DNA from: Pandoraea aquatica
GTDB lineage: Bacteria; Pseudomonadota; Gammaproteobacteria; Burkholderiales; Burkholderiaceae
Length of the DNA stretch: 64,000 nucleotides
Assembly: GCF_902459565.1 (NCBI RefSeq)
Contig: NZ_CABPSN010000006.1
Span: 186,001-250,000 of the forward strand
Direction of reading: 5' to 3'
The position numbers were made by a program, and so were the translations under genes. Positions 49,854-58,461 of the stretch are shown one piece after another. The first letter of the stretch is position 1; the number at the start of each line of letters is the position of its first letter. The notes below the pieces were generated by a model. The model saw only the letters and a list, made by a program, of their open reading frames with translations. It was not told the DNA's origin and searched no databases.

Positions 49854-50984
49854 TCAGGTCAGGATCCAGCGGTTAAAGCGTTCGAGCGCCACGCTCTGGT
49901 TCTGCTGCCAGAACTGCGCGTTGATGTGCACGCCGCTCTTCATGTTGTCCGGGAACGTCGGGCAGTTCTTGGCGATCTCGGGCTTCACGTAATTGAAGGC
50001 TTCCGGCTGCGTCATGCCGGCCGGGAAGTACTTGACCAGTTCTGCCTGACGCTTCGGATCGCTCGCGAACTTGATGAACTCGCGGCAAGCGGCAGCGTTG
50101 GGCGTGCCCTTCAGAATCGACCAGTTATCGACGCCCCAGATGTTCTGGTTCCAGACGATCTCGACCGGCACGCCGTTGGCCTGTGCCGACTGCGCACGCG
50201 AAGCCCACGTGGCGACCATGTCGACTTCGCCCGAACCGAGCATCTGCTCGACCTGCGCGCCCGTCGTCCACCACACGGCGACCTGCTTGGCAATCTTGTC
50301 CAGGCTCTTGAATGCACGGTCGAAGTCGCACGGATACACCGAGCCGGGTGCCACGCCATCGGCGAGCAGCGCCTGCTCGATGGTGTCGAACGGATACTTG
50401 CGAATCGAGCGACGGCCCGGGAAATCCTTTACGTTCCACAGATCGGCCCACGACGACGGGGCTTTGCGGCCCTTGAACGCATCGGTGCGATACGCCAGCA
50501 CCGTCGAATAGACGTTCGTGCCCACGCCGAACGGCGACATGTATTGCTTCGGAATCTTCGCGATGGTCGGGTCCGCTTCGAGACCGTGACGCTCCAGATA
50601 CTCCTTGCCGCCCGACGTCAGCAGCAAAATCGCAGGCTGGCTGATCTTCGCCATATCCCACGTGTAGCTGCCGGCTTCGACCATGCTCTTGATCTGCGCG
50701 GTCGGCTCCGCATTGGCCTGCACGCCGACGACCTCGATGCCCGTCGCCTTGGCGAACGGCTTGTAGTACACGGCGTCGTACGCCTTCGTGTAGATACCGC
50801 CGTCGTCACGCACCACGATGCGCTTGGAGGCGGCGCGCGAGGGCGTCCACACGAACGGGAAGGCGACGGCGGCCGCGCCGACGATGGCCGACTTCATGGC
50901 CGTGCGACGGCCCGGTTGTGCGAGCGTCGCGTCGCTTTTCTTGGCGGTATCGAGCGGGCTTGCGGAGGTCTTGCGTTTCATCAT
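49854..50984 (-). CDS. Periplasmic substrate-binding protein of the polyamine-type ABC importer
   Basis: 376 aa PotD/IdiA-like extracellular binding protein. A leader with RRTAMKSAIVGAAAVAFP (about residues 27-44) is either Sec or Tat type. The mature part has KRIVVRDDGGIYTKAYDAVYYKPF and SYTWDMAKISQPAILLL. It begins with ATG ATG at 50984; an upstream frame to 51044 adds non-leader-like sequence. It is the second gene of the operon, 137 bp after the FAD oxidase. The ligand is unknown. Confidence 0.85.
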   Translation of the reverse strand: MMKRKTSASPLDTAKKSDATLAQPGRRTAMKSAIVGAAAVAFPFVWTPSRAASKRIVVRDDGGIYTKAYDAVYYKPFAKATGIEVVGVQANAEPTAQIKSMVEAGSYTWDMAKISQPAILLLTSGGKEYLERHGLEADPTIAKIPKQYMSPFGVGTNVYSTVLAYRTDAFKGRKAPSSWADLWNVKDFPGRRSIRKYPFDTIEQALLADGVAPGSVYPCDFDRAFKSLDKIAKQVAVWWTTGAQVEQMLGSGEVDMVATWASRAQSAQANGVPVEIVWNQNIWGVDNWSILKGTPNAAACREFIKFASDPKRQAELVKYFPAGMTQPEAFNYVKPEIAKNCPTFPDNMKSGVHINAQFWQQNQSVALERFNRWILT

Positions 50985-51121
50985 GGTCTCCGGTCTTGAC
51001 TGGGAGGGTGGGCGCGGCGACGGACAGCGGGCTGAAGGACTCAACAGCCGCCGCGCGCGCAGTTATGGCAAAACAAACAGCAAAAACTTGAAAAGCGTGT
51101 GTGTGGATCCGTGCGCGACGC

Positions 51122-52570
51122 TTACGGAACGAGACGCCCCGGATTGAACAACTGGTTCGGATCGAGCGCCGCCTTCACCGTGCGCATCAGCGCCAGTTCA
51201 GCGGGAGCCTTGTAGCGCTGCATCAACGGCAGGCCCGTTTGCCCGACGCCATGCTCGGCGCTGAAGGTGCCCGACAAACGCGCGGCAACGTCGTTGACCG
51301 CAGCACGCATCGCGTCGCCCATGGCCGCGCTGTCGGCCAGCGCCGCCCATGCGTCGAACGAAAACATCGGAATGAAGTGGACGTTACCGTCGCCCATGTG
51401 ACCGACGATGGCGATGTCGAGCCCCGGCACGATGGCGTGCACGGCGCGCGTCGACGCGTCGATGAATTCGGGCACGCTCGACACCGGCACTGCGCAGTCG
51501 GTGGTCAGGCCGATGGCGGCCTTCTTGTTCGCTTCGCTCACGCTATGGCGCACTTCCCAGAGATCGGCGCGCTGCGTTTCGTTTGCGGCGATGACGGCGT
51601 CTTCCACGAGCCCCTGCTCGATGGCTGCGCCCAGCGTTTCGGTGAGCACCGCTTCCAGCCCCTCGGCATCGCGCGTGTCGCCCAGTTCGACAAGCACGTG
51701 CCAGGCATGGGCATCGGTGAGCGGGTTACGACGGTTCGGCACGTTCGCCAGCACCAGATCGAGCTGGTGACGATTCATGATTTCGAACGCGGACAGACGC
51801 GAGCCGCAGGCGTTCTGGAACATGCCGAGAATTTGCTGCGCCGCAGCCGGGTCGCGCGGCGCGAACCACGCGAGCGAGTGATGGGTGGGCAATGGATGCA
51901 ACTTGAGCGCGGCCGCCGTGACGATACCGAGCGTGCCTTCCGCGCCGATGAACAGATGCTTGAGATCGATGCCGGTGTTGTCCTTGCGCAGCGCACGCAG
52001 ACCGTCCCAGATCGTGCCGTCGGCCAGCACGACTTCGAGACCCAGCACGTTCTCGCGCGTATTGCCGTAACGCAGCACGCTCGTGCCGCCCGCATTCGTC
52101 GAGAGCGTGCCGCCGATCTGGCACGAGCCTTCGGCCCCGAGACTCACCGGATACAGACGCCCGACGTCGGCCGCCGCATCTTGCACGGTGTTCAGAATGC
52201 ACCCAGCTTCGACAACCATCGAGCCGTTGGCGGCGTCGACCTGGCGGATATGACGCATGCGCGCCAGATTCAGAATGACCGGCGCCGGACCGTGGGTCGG
52301 CGGCACTGCGCCACCGCACAGGCTGGTATTCCCGCCCTGCGGGAGGATCGATACACCGGCCGCTGCACACAGCTTCACAATGTCGCTCACCTGTTCGGTG
52401 GACGACGGCAGCACGACACACAGCGCCTCGCCCCGATAACGGCCGCGCCAGTCTTCGGTATAGCCGGCGGTGTCCGACTCACCCGTGAGCACGGCGTCCG
52501 CGCCGAGTGCTTCCTGTAACCGGGTCAACAGCGGGGTCAACAGCGTCTCTTGGGTCACAGCGTCGTTCAT
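51122..52570 (-). CDS. FAD-linked oxidase, GlcD/D-2-hydroxy-acid dehydrogenase-like
   Basis: 482 aa. The FAD domain has VVLPSSTEQVSDIVKLCAAAG, ILPQGGNTSLCGG and GTLSTNAGGTSVLRYGNTRE; the C-terminal cap has GHMGDGNVHFI and TFSAEHGVGQTGL. This is the D-lactate/glycolate/D-2-hydroxyglutarate dehydrogenase family. ATG 52570 (MNDAVTQETLL) has AGGCAGG upstream. First gene of the operon with the ABC importer and the DHDPS-type lyase. A D-2-hydroxy acid substrate is likely, complementing the S-specific FMN enzyme at 43603-44832. Confidence 0.9.
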   Translation of the reverse strand: MNDAVTQETLLTPLLTRLQEALGADAVLTGESDTAGYTEDWRGRYRGEALCVVLPSSTEQVSDIVKLCAAAGVSILPQGGNTSLCGGAVPPTHGPAPVILNLARMRHIRQVDAANGSMVVEAGCILNTVQDAAADVGRLYPVSLGAEGSCQIGGTLSTNAGGTSVLRYGNTRENVLGLEVVLADGTIWDGLRALRKDNTGIDLKHLFIGAEGTLGIVTAAALKLHPLPTHHSLAWFAPRDPAAAQQILGMFQNACGSRLSAFEIMNRHQLDLVLANVPNRRNPLTDAHAWHVLVELGDTRDAEGLEAVLTETLGAAIEQGLVEDAVIAANETQRADLWEVRHSVSEANKKAAIGLTTDCAVPVSSVPEFIDASTRAVHAIVPGLDIAIVGHMGDGNVHFIPMFSFDAWAALADSAAMGDAMRAAVNDVAARLSGTFSAEHGVGQTGLPLMQRYKAPAELALMRTVKAALDPNQLFNPGRLVP

Positions 52571-52710
52571 CGCCTGCCTGCTCCTGAATGCTTCGGTTCG
52601 ACTGCCTCGCCGCAATCGTCCGTCGTTGCCCCCGACGGTTCGTAGCGACTTGAAGTGCCATGCCAGACGCCCGTCTGGCGATTCGATGTGATCAAGGATA
52701 GGCGAGAAAA

Positions 52711-52724
52711 AATTGCAATAAAAT
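52711..52724. promoter_or_regulatory. AATTGCA-type motif between the FAD oxidase and ALDH operons
   Basis: AATTGCAATAAAAT, including the palindrome ATTGCAAT. A second AATTGCAAT starts 20 bp on, at 52731. It is 12/14 identical to 44924-44937 near the IclR gene, so the IclR protein is a candidate binder. Confidence 0.5.
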
Positions 52725-52730
52725 ATCTTT

Positions 52731-52739
52731 AATTGCAAT
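52731..52739. promoter_or_regulatory. Second ATTGCAAT palindrome in the same region
   Basis: AATTGCAAT, in phase (20 bp, two turns) with the copy at 52711. Likely part of one composite operator. Confidence 0.45.
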
Positions 52740-52841
52740 GCGCTCACTTTAGGTGTTTATGCGGATGTGACCGATACGACGGTCAACGCTCTCGTGAGTT
52801 AAGTGATAATGGCCCCACCCTTCACACGAGGTGCAGTCGAC

Positions 52842-54335
52842 ATGCCCGAAGCTACACACTTCATCGGCAATCGCTGGGTCGCCCCCGCCAAGCGCGGCGG
52901 TGTTTCCGCGATGTCTCCGCTATCGCCACTGTCGGCCAATACGGCCAACACCGTCATTGCCGTCATCGATCCCTCCGACGGCCAGCCGTTCACCGAAATC
53001 GCCCGCGGCGACGCCGAAGACATCGACCGCGCCGTGAGTGCGGCGCGCGCCGCCTTCAACGGCGACTGGGGTCGTACCGCCGCCGCCGAGCGCGGACGCA
53101 CGCTTTACGCATTCGCCAGCCTTCTCGCCAAACATCAGGAAGAACTCGCGCAACTTGAAGCCCGCGACACCGGCAAGCCGCTCAAACAGGCCCGTGCCGA
53201 CGCCGCCGCCATCGTGCGGTACTTCGAGTTCTACGCCGGGGCCGCCGACAAGCTGCATGGCGAGACGATTCCCTATCAGCAAGGGTTCACCGTGTTCACC
53301 GTGCGCGAGCCGCACGGCGTGACCGGACACATCATCCCGTGGAATTACCCGTTACAGATCTTCGGACGCAGCGTGGCCGCCGCGCTCGCGACGGGCAATG
53401 CCTGCGTCGTCAAACCGGCGGAAGACGCGTGTCTCTCGCTGCTGCGCGTGGCGGAGCTGTCACTCGAAGCCGGGCTGCCGCCGGGGGCGCTCAATATCGT
53501 GACGGGCTACGGGGCCGAAGCCGGTGCTGCGCTTGCAAAGCATCCGGGCATCGATCACATCTCGTTTACCGGCTCGCCCGCCACCGGCACGCTGATCTCG
53601 CAGATGGCCGCCGAGAATCACACCCCGGTGACGCTCGAACTCGGCGGCAAGTCGCCGCAGATCATCTTCGCCGACGCCGATCTGGACGCCGTGATGCCGG
53701 TCGTCGTGAACGCCATCGTGCAGAACGCCGGGCAGACCTGTTCGGCGGGCAGCCGCCTGCTGGTGGAGCGCGACGCGTATGAGCACGTGCTCGCCCGACT
53801 GGCCGAAGCGTTCGCCCATCTGCGCGTGGGCCCGTCGCATGACGATCTCGACCTCGGCCCGCTTATCAACGCGAAGCAGCAGCAACGCGTGTGGGACTTC
53901 CTCTCCGAAGCGCAGCACGACGGGATTGCCGTGATGTCGCAGGGCGAAGTCGTCGGCAGTGCGCCGGAGGCGGGCTTCTATCAGGCCCCGACGCTGCTGC
54001 GCGACGTCCCCGACACGCATCGTCTTGCTCGTGAAGAAGTCTTCGGCCCCGTACTCGCGGCCATGCCGTTTACCGATGAAGCCGACGCCGTGCGACTCGC
54101 CAACGGCACGCTTTACGGCCTCGCCGCAGGGGTATGGACGCGCGACGGCGCCCGTCAGATGCGTCTGGCTCGCGACATTCGCGCCGGTCAGGTCTTCATC
54201 AACAACTACGGCGCGGGCGGCGGTGTGGAACTGCCCTTCGGCGGCATGAAGCACTCCGGTCACGGCCGCGAAAAGGGGTTCGAAGCCCTTTACGGATTCA
54301 CCACGCTCAAGACCGTCGCCATCCGGCACGGGTGA
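52842..54335 (+). CDS. NAD(P)-dependent aldehyde dehydrogenase
   Basis: 497 aa ALDH. FTGSPATGTLISQM, LELGGKSPQIIFADAD and catalytic Cys in NAGQTCSAGSRLLVE are present, and EVFGPVLAAMPF and LPFGGMKHSGHGREKG close the fold. The resemblance is to betaine- or gamma-aminobutyraldehyde-type dehydrogenases, but specificity is not decided. ATG 52842 has GAGGTG upstream; a GTG at 52803 is an alternative. First gene of the ALDH-SDR-MFS operon. Confidence 0.92.
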   Translation: MPEATHFIGNRWVAPAKRGGVSAMSPLSPLSANTANTVIAVIDPSDGQPFTEIARGDAEDIDRAVSAARAAFNGDWGRTAAAERGRTLYAFASLLAKHQEELAQLEARDTGKPLKQARADAAAIVRYFEFYAGAADKLHGETIPYQQGFTVFTVREPHGVTGHIIPWNYPLQIFGRSVAAALATGNACVVKPAEDACLSLLRVAELSLEAGLPPGALNIVTGYGAEAGAALAKHPGIDHISFTGSPATGTLISQMAAENHTPVTLELGGKSPQIIFADADLDAVMPVVVNAIVQNAGQTCSAGSRLLVERDAYEHVLARLAEAFAHLRVGPSHDDLDLGPLINAKQQQRVWDFLSEAQHDGIAVMSQGEVVGSAPEAGFYQAPTLLRDVPDTHRLAREEVFGPVLAAMPFTDEADAVRLANGTLYGLAAGVWTRDGARQMRLARDIRAGQVFINNYGAGGGVELPFGGMKHSGHGREKGFEALYGFTTLKTVAIRHG

Positions 54336-54386
54336 TTCGCTTCTTTTTGCTTCCTTTTTGCTTCCTTCGTACTTCGGAGACAAGGC

Positions 54387-55145
54387 ATGCGTTTGCAACA
54401 GAAAGTGGCTATCGTGACGGGCGCCGGATCGGGATTCGGCGAAGGCATTGCGAAGACGTTTGCACGCGAGGGCGCGGCGGTCGTCGTCAACGATCTGAAT
54501 CGTGAAGCGGGCGAGCGTGTGACCAGGGAGATCGTTGAGGCGGGCGGACGCGCGGCGTTCGTCTACGGCGATGTCTCCCGCGAAGAAGATCACGTCACGC
54601 TGCTCACCGAGGCCGTCTCACGCTTCGGCAAACTGGATGTCGTCGTGAACAACGCGGGTACCACGCACCGCAACAAGCCACTGCTCGAAGTCACCGAAGC
54701 CGAGTTCGATCGTGTCTATGCGGTCAACGTCAAGAGCATCTTCTGGAGCGCGCGCGCCGTCATCCCCTACTTCCAGCAACACGGCGGCGGCGTGATGATC
54801 AACATTGCGTCGACGGCGGGTGTGCGTCCGCGCCCGGGCCTCGTCTGGTACAACGGCAGCAAGGGCGCTGTGATCACCGCGAGCAAGGCGATGGCCGCCG
54901 AGTTCGGCCCGCAGAACATTCGCGTTAATTGCGTCAATCCGGTCATCGGCGACACGGGCCTGACCGCCGAATTCATGGGCGTGCCCAATACGCCCGAGAA
55001 TCGCGCCAAATTCCTCGCAGGCATTCCGCTCGGCCGCTTCTCCACGCCGCAGGACATCGCCAACGCGTGTCTCTATCTCGCCAGCGACGACGCCGCCTTC
55101 ATCACCGGCGTGTGTCTCGAAGTCGACGGCGGCCGCTGCATCTAG
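54387..55145 (+). CDS. Short-chain dehydrogenase/reductase
   Basis: 252 aa classical SDR. The cofactor site is TGAGSGFGEGIAKTF; NNAG is near residue 87; the catalytic Ser (NIASTAG), Tyr and Lys (WYNGSKGA) are present. It ends ITGVCLEVDGGRCI. It oxidises or reduces a small alcohol or ketone, sitting with ALDH and an MFS carrier. An Asp or Asn near the end of the second beta strand (VVVNDLNRE) suggests NAD(H) preference. Shine-Dalgarno GGAGA. Confidence 0.9.
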   Translation: MRLQQKVAIVTGAGSGFGEGIAKTFAREGAAVVVNDLNREAGERVTREIVEAGGRAAFVYGDVSREEDHVTLLTEAVSRFGKLDVVVNNAGTTHRNKPLLEVTEAEFDRVYAVNVKSIFWSARAVIPYFQQHGGGVMINIASTAGVRPRPGLVWYNGSKGAVITASKAMAAEFGPQNIRVNCVNPVIGDTGLTAEFMGVPNTPENRAKFLAGIPLGRFSTPQDIANACLYLASDDAAFITGVCLEVDGGRCI

Positions 55146-55256
55146 CCCCGTCGCATCCATCTGCGCGCATACCGTTTCCAGCAGTCCGTAGTACCCGTAG
55201 TTGTCGCACCACAACATAACGATAGACAACACAACGTCAAACCGGAGGAGATCCGT

Positions 55257-56573
55257 ATGAACAGCGTTCCGACGCCCCCCTCGCCCATGGCCGACACGGC
55301 CTCGGCGGACTTTGAAGCGGCCACCTACCGCAAGGTCGGCTGGCGGCTGATTCCGTTTCTGCTGCTCTGCTATGTCGTCGCTTATCTCGATCGCGTGAAC
55401 GTGGGCTTCGCCAAGTTGCAGATGGTGGGCGACCTGCAATTCTCCGAGACGGTGTTCGGTCTCGGCGCGGGCATCTTCTTCATCGGTTACTTCATCTTCG
55501 AAGTGCCGAGCAACGTGATCCTGCATCGCGTGGGCGCGCGCGTGTGGATCGCGCGCATCATGATCTCGTGGGGCATCATTTCCGGCGCGACAATGTTCGT
55601 GACCACGCCGTCGATGTTCTACGTCATGCGCTTCCTGCTCGGCGTGGCCGAGGCGGGCTTCTTCCCCGGCATCATTCTCTACATCACCTACTGGTACCCG
55701 GCTTCGCGGCGCGGACGCATGACGGCATGGTTCATGACGGCCGTGGCGCTCTCGGGTCTTATCGGCGGTCCGCTCTCGGGCTGGATTCTGAAGGACATGA
55801 GCGGCGTGAACGGCCTCGCCGGCTGGCAGTGGATGTTCCTGATCGAAGCGATTCCCTCGGTGATCATCGGCATTGCGGTGCTGTTCGTGCTCGACGACCG
55901 GATTCGCGACGCCAAGTGGCTGAACGACGCCGAGAAGTCGATGCTCGAGCGCAACATCGCGAGCGACGTGCTCACCAAGGAAGACCTGCCGCTGCGTCAG
56001 GTGTTCTCGAGCCCGCGCGTGTGGATGATGAGCCTGATCTACTTCTCGTTCGTGATCGGTCTTTACGGTGTGGGCTTCTGGCTGCCCACGATCATCAAAA
56101 GCACCGGCGTGACCGATCCGTTGCAGATCGGTTTGCTCACCGCGATCCCGTACTTCTTCGCGGTCATCGCCATGGTCGTGGTGGGCCGTCGCTCGGACCT
56201 GAAGGGCGAGCGTCGCTGGCACATCGCGATTCCGGCGTTCCTCGGCGCGATCGGCCTGTTCCTGTCGACGGTGTGGAGCCACAACACGCAACTCGCCATG
56301 GTCGCGCTCACGCTCGCCACGATGGGGATCATGATCGTGCTGCCGCTGTTCTGGAGTCTGCCGACGGCATTCCTCGGTGGCACGGCCGCGGCCGCCGGGA
56401 TTGCGATGATCAACTCGTTGGGCAATCTGGCGGGCTTCGTCGGCCCGTATCTGATCGGCTTTCTCAAGGACGCTACGCAAAGCACCAACAGCGGCATGTT
56501 TCTGCTCACCGTCTTCATGATTCTGGGCGGATTGCTGACGCTGGCGGTGCCCGCACGGCTGGTGAACAAGTAG
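55257..56573 (+). CDS. MFS transporter, anion:cation symporter (ACS) family
   Basis: 438 aa with about 12 helices. YVVAYLDRVNVGFAKLQM in helix 1 and RFLLGVAEAGFFPGIILYITYWYP are signatures of the ACS family (phthalate, tartrate, hexuronate and glucarate carriers). Shine-Dalgarno GGAGGAG. Third gene of the ALDH-SDR-MFS operon, so it probably imports the hydroxy acid or sugar acid used here. Confidence 0.9.
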   Translation: MNSVPTPPSPMADTASADFEAATYRKVGWRLIPFLLLCYVVAYLDRVNVGFAKLQMVGDLQFSETVFGLGAGIFFIGYFIFEVPSNVILHRVGARVWIARIMISWGIISGATMFVTTPSMFYVMRFLLGVAEAGFFPGIILYITYWYPASRRGRMTAWFMTAVALSGLIGGPLSGWILKDMSGVNGLAGWQWMFLIEAIPSVIIGIAVLFVLDDRIRDAKWLNDAEKSMLERNIASDVLTKEDLPLRQVFSSPRVWMMSLIYFSFVIGLYGVGFWLPTIIKSTGVTDPLQIGLLTAIPYFFAVIAMVVVGRRSDLKGERRWHIAIPAFLGAIGLFLSTVWSHNTQLAMVALTLATMGIMIVLPLFWSLPTAFLGGTAAAAGIAMINSLGNLAGFVGPYLIGFLKDATQSTNSGMFLLTVFMILGGLLTLAVPARLVNK

Positions 56574-56748
56574 CGGACAAAGTCGACAAGATGGCGACAA
56601 GGTGGCGGCGAGATGACAGAGAGACAGCGACCAACGAGACAGATCACCTGACAAAACGCCGTCTCAACCGTCGAGACCGAGGCGCTGCGGGGCGACTGGC
56701 CGCGTGGCGTTTGCGGGAGTAACATGTTTGGCACGTTTCGCGTGAATC

Positions 56749-56779
56749 AAGCCGTCCCTGCCGGGGCGGCTTGTTTTTT
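56749..56779 (+). terminator. Rho-independent terminator after the MFS carrier
   Basis: AAGCCGTCCC (56749-56758) pairs with GGGGCGGCTT (56763-56772), loop TGCC, then GTTTTTT. It lies 175 bp after the stop and just before the DHA2 gene. Confidence 0.85.
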
Positions 56780-56811
56780 GCTCCCCCAAGCATTCGTCTT
56801 CATCCGCTCGC

Positions 56812-58323
56812 ATGCCCGCCAACGACTCACAGACGACGCCGGCCGGCGTCTCGCTCACGCCAGCAGAGGTCAAATCGATCCTCACCGGCCTGCTGCTCAT
56901 CATGTTTCTGGGCTCGCTCGACCAGACCATCGTCGCACCCGCACTCCCGACCATTGCGCGAGACCTCGGTAGCTTCGATGCCGTCTCCTGGGTCGTCACC
57001 GCCTACCTGCTCTCGTCGACCGCGATCACGCCCATCGTCGGCAAGCTCTCCGATCTGTTCGGACGCCGTGTCGTCATCGCCGCGAGCGTGACCGTCTTTC
57101 TGGTCGGTTCGGTGTTGTGCGCCCTCGCTCCCTCGATGCTCGCGCTGATTTTGGCGCGCGGCGTGCAGGGGCTGGGGGGCGGCGGATTGATCGCGCTGTC
57201 GAACACGGTGATCGCCGATATCGTCTCGCCGCGCGAGCGCGGTCGCTATCAGGGCTATATCTCGGGGATGTTCGCGGTCTCCGGCGTGGCCGGGCCGGTC
57301 ACCGGCGGTGTGTTCGCCCAGTACCTCAACTGGACGCTCATCTTCTGGATCAACATTCCGCTCGGCCTGCTCGCGATCTATCTGAGCGACCGCGCGCTGC
57401 GACGCCTGCCGCGACGCGAAGGCAAACCGAGCATCGACTATCTCGGCTCGCTGCTGCTGATCGTGTCGACGGTCTGCCTGCTGCTCGCACTCACGTGGGG
57501 CGGACACCGCTACGCCTGGCTGTCGGCGGAAATTGGTGGTCTGGTTGCCGCGACGGTGATCGTCGGGGCGGTGTTCCTGCGCCATCAACGCACGGTGCGC
57601 GAGCCGTTGCTGCCCGTCGCACTGCTCGCCAACCCGGTGTTTCGCATGACGTCGACGATGGCCGTGCTGGTGATGATGGTCAACATCAGCATCGGCATTT
57701 ACGTGCCGCTGTATCTGCAATTGCAACGCGGCGAGTCGGCCAGTAGCTCGGGGCTGATGCTGATCCTGCCGTTGCTGGGCATCGTGGTCGGTGCGCTGAG
57801 TTCGGGGCACTACATGCGTCAGACGGGGCATTACAAGCGTCCGCCGCAGATCGGTTTGCCGGTGGCATTCGCCGGGCTGGCGATCATCGCGCTCGGCGTG
57901 CAGTCGCTGCCGCTCACGGTGATCGGTATTTGCCTCGGCCTTGTCGGCATCGGCTTCGGCTCGGCCATGCCGGTCATGACCGTGGCGACGCAAAACGCCG
58001 TCGCACCACGCGACATCGGGATCGCAACCGCTGCGCATGCGTTCTTCCGCGCCTTGGGCGGGATGATCGGTGTGGCGATGTTCGGGGCGCTGATTGTCGG
58101 CCTGCTGGTAGCGGGCGATAACGGCAGCGCACCGCGCGAACTCACTGACTTCCTGCGCCCGGGCGGCGCACCCGCCGGCATGGAGGACCATCTGCGGCTG
58201 GCGTTCGGCGCGTTCTTCGGCGGCAGTGCGCTGATCGCAGCACTGGCCATCGTCGCCCTCGCGCGACTGCCGGAATTGCCGCTTCGCCAAAGCTCGGGCA
58301 ACGAAGCGACTGCCATCGAGTAG
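56812..58323 (+). CDS. DHA2-family (EmrB-like) 14-TM MFS efflux transporter
   Basis: 503 aa with 14 predicted helices. LGSLDQTIVAPALPTIARDL in the first helix and GKLSDLFGRRVVI (motif A) are typical of EmrB/QacA-type multidrug exporters. GVQGLGGGGLIALSNTVIADIVSPRERGRYQGYI is the motif-B/C region. No EmrA-type membrane-fusion partner or regulator is adjacent, so it may act alone. No clear Shine-Dalgarno is seen. It is followed by an inverted repeat at 58336-58372. Confidence 0.9.
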   Translation: MPANDSQTTPAGVSLTPAEVKSILTGLLLIMFLGSLDQTIVAPALPTIARDLGSFDAVSWVVTAYLLSSTAITPIVGKLSDLFGRRVVIAASVTVFLVGSVLCALAPSMLALILARGVQGLGGGGLIALSNTVIADIVSPRERGRYQGYISGMFAVSGVAGPVTGGVFAQYLNWTLIFWINIPLGLLAIYLSDRALRRLPRREGKPSIDYLGSLLLIVSTVCLLLALTWGGHRYAWLSAEIGGLVAATVIVGAVFLRHQRTVREPLLPVALLANPVFRMTSTMAVLVMMVNISIGIYVPLYLQLQRGESASSSGLMLILPLLGIVVGALSSGHYMRQTGHYKRPPQIGLPVAFAGLAIIALGVQSLPLTVIGICLGLVGIGFGSAMPVMTVATQNAVAPRDIGIATAAHAFFRALGGMIGVAMFGALIVGLLVAGDNGSAPRELTDFLRPGGAPAGMEDHLRLAFGAFFGGSALIAALAIVALARLPELPLRQSSGNEATAIE

Positions 58324-58335
58324 ATCGCTTACATG

Positions 58336-58372
58336 GTCACGGGGATTTGCAGCTATCGCTCATCCCCGTGAC
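58336..58372. repeat. Perfect inverted repeat downstream of the DHA2 gene
   Basis: GTCACGGGGAT (58336-58346) pairs with ATCCCCGTGAC (58362-58372) around a 15-nt loop. It lies 13 bp past the DHA2 stop and 90 bp before the next gene. There is no T-tract, so it is either a weak terminator or an operator of the following gene. Confidence 0.6.
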
Positions 58373-58461
58373 ATTCCCCGCATTTTGTCGACGATTCCCA
58401 ACGTGCACCGCCGATAGTGGGCGCATTGTGACGACTACCTTGTTGAGAAAAGGAGTTAGTC

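Noticed and set aside
54618-56654. A 678-codon minus-strand frame opposite the SDR and MFS genes
   Set aside because: His/Arg/Glu-rich shadow spanning two real genes and their intergenic DNA.
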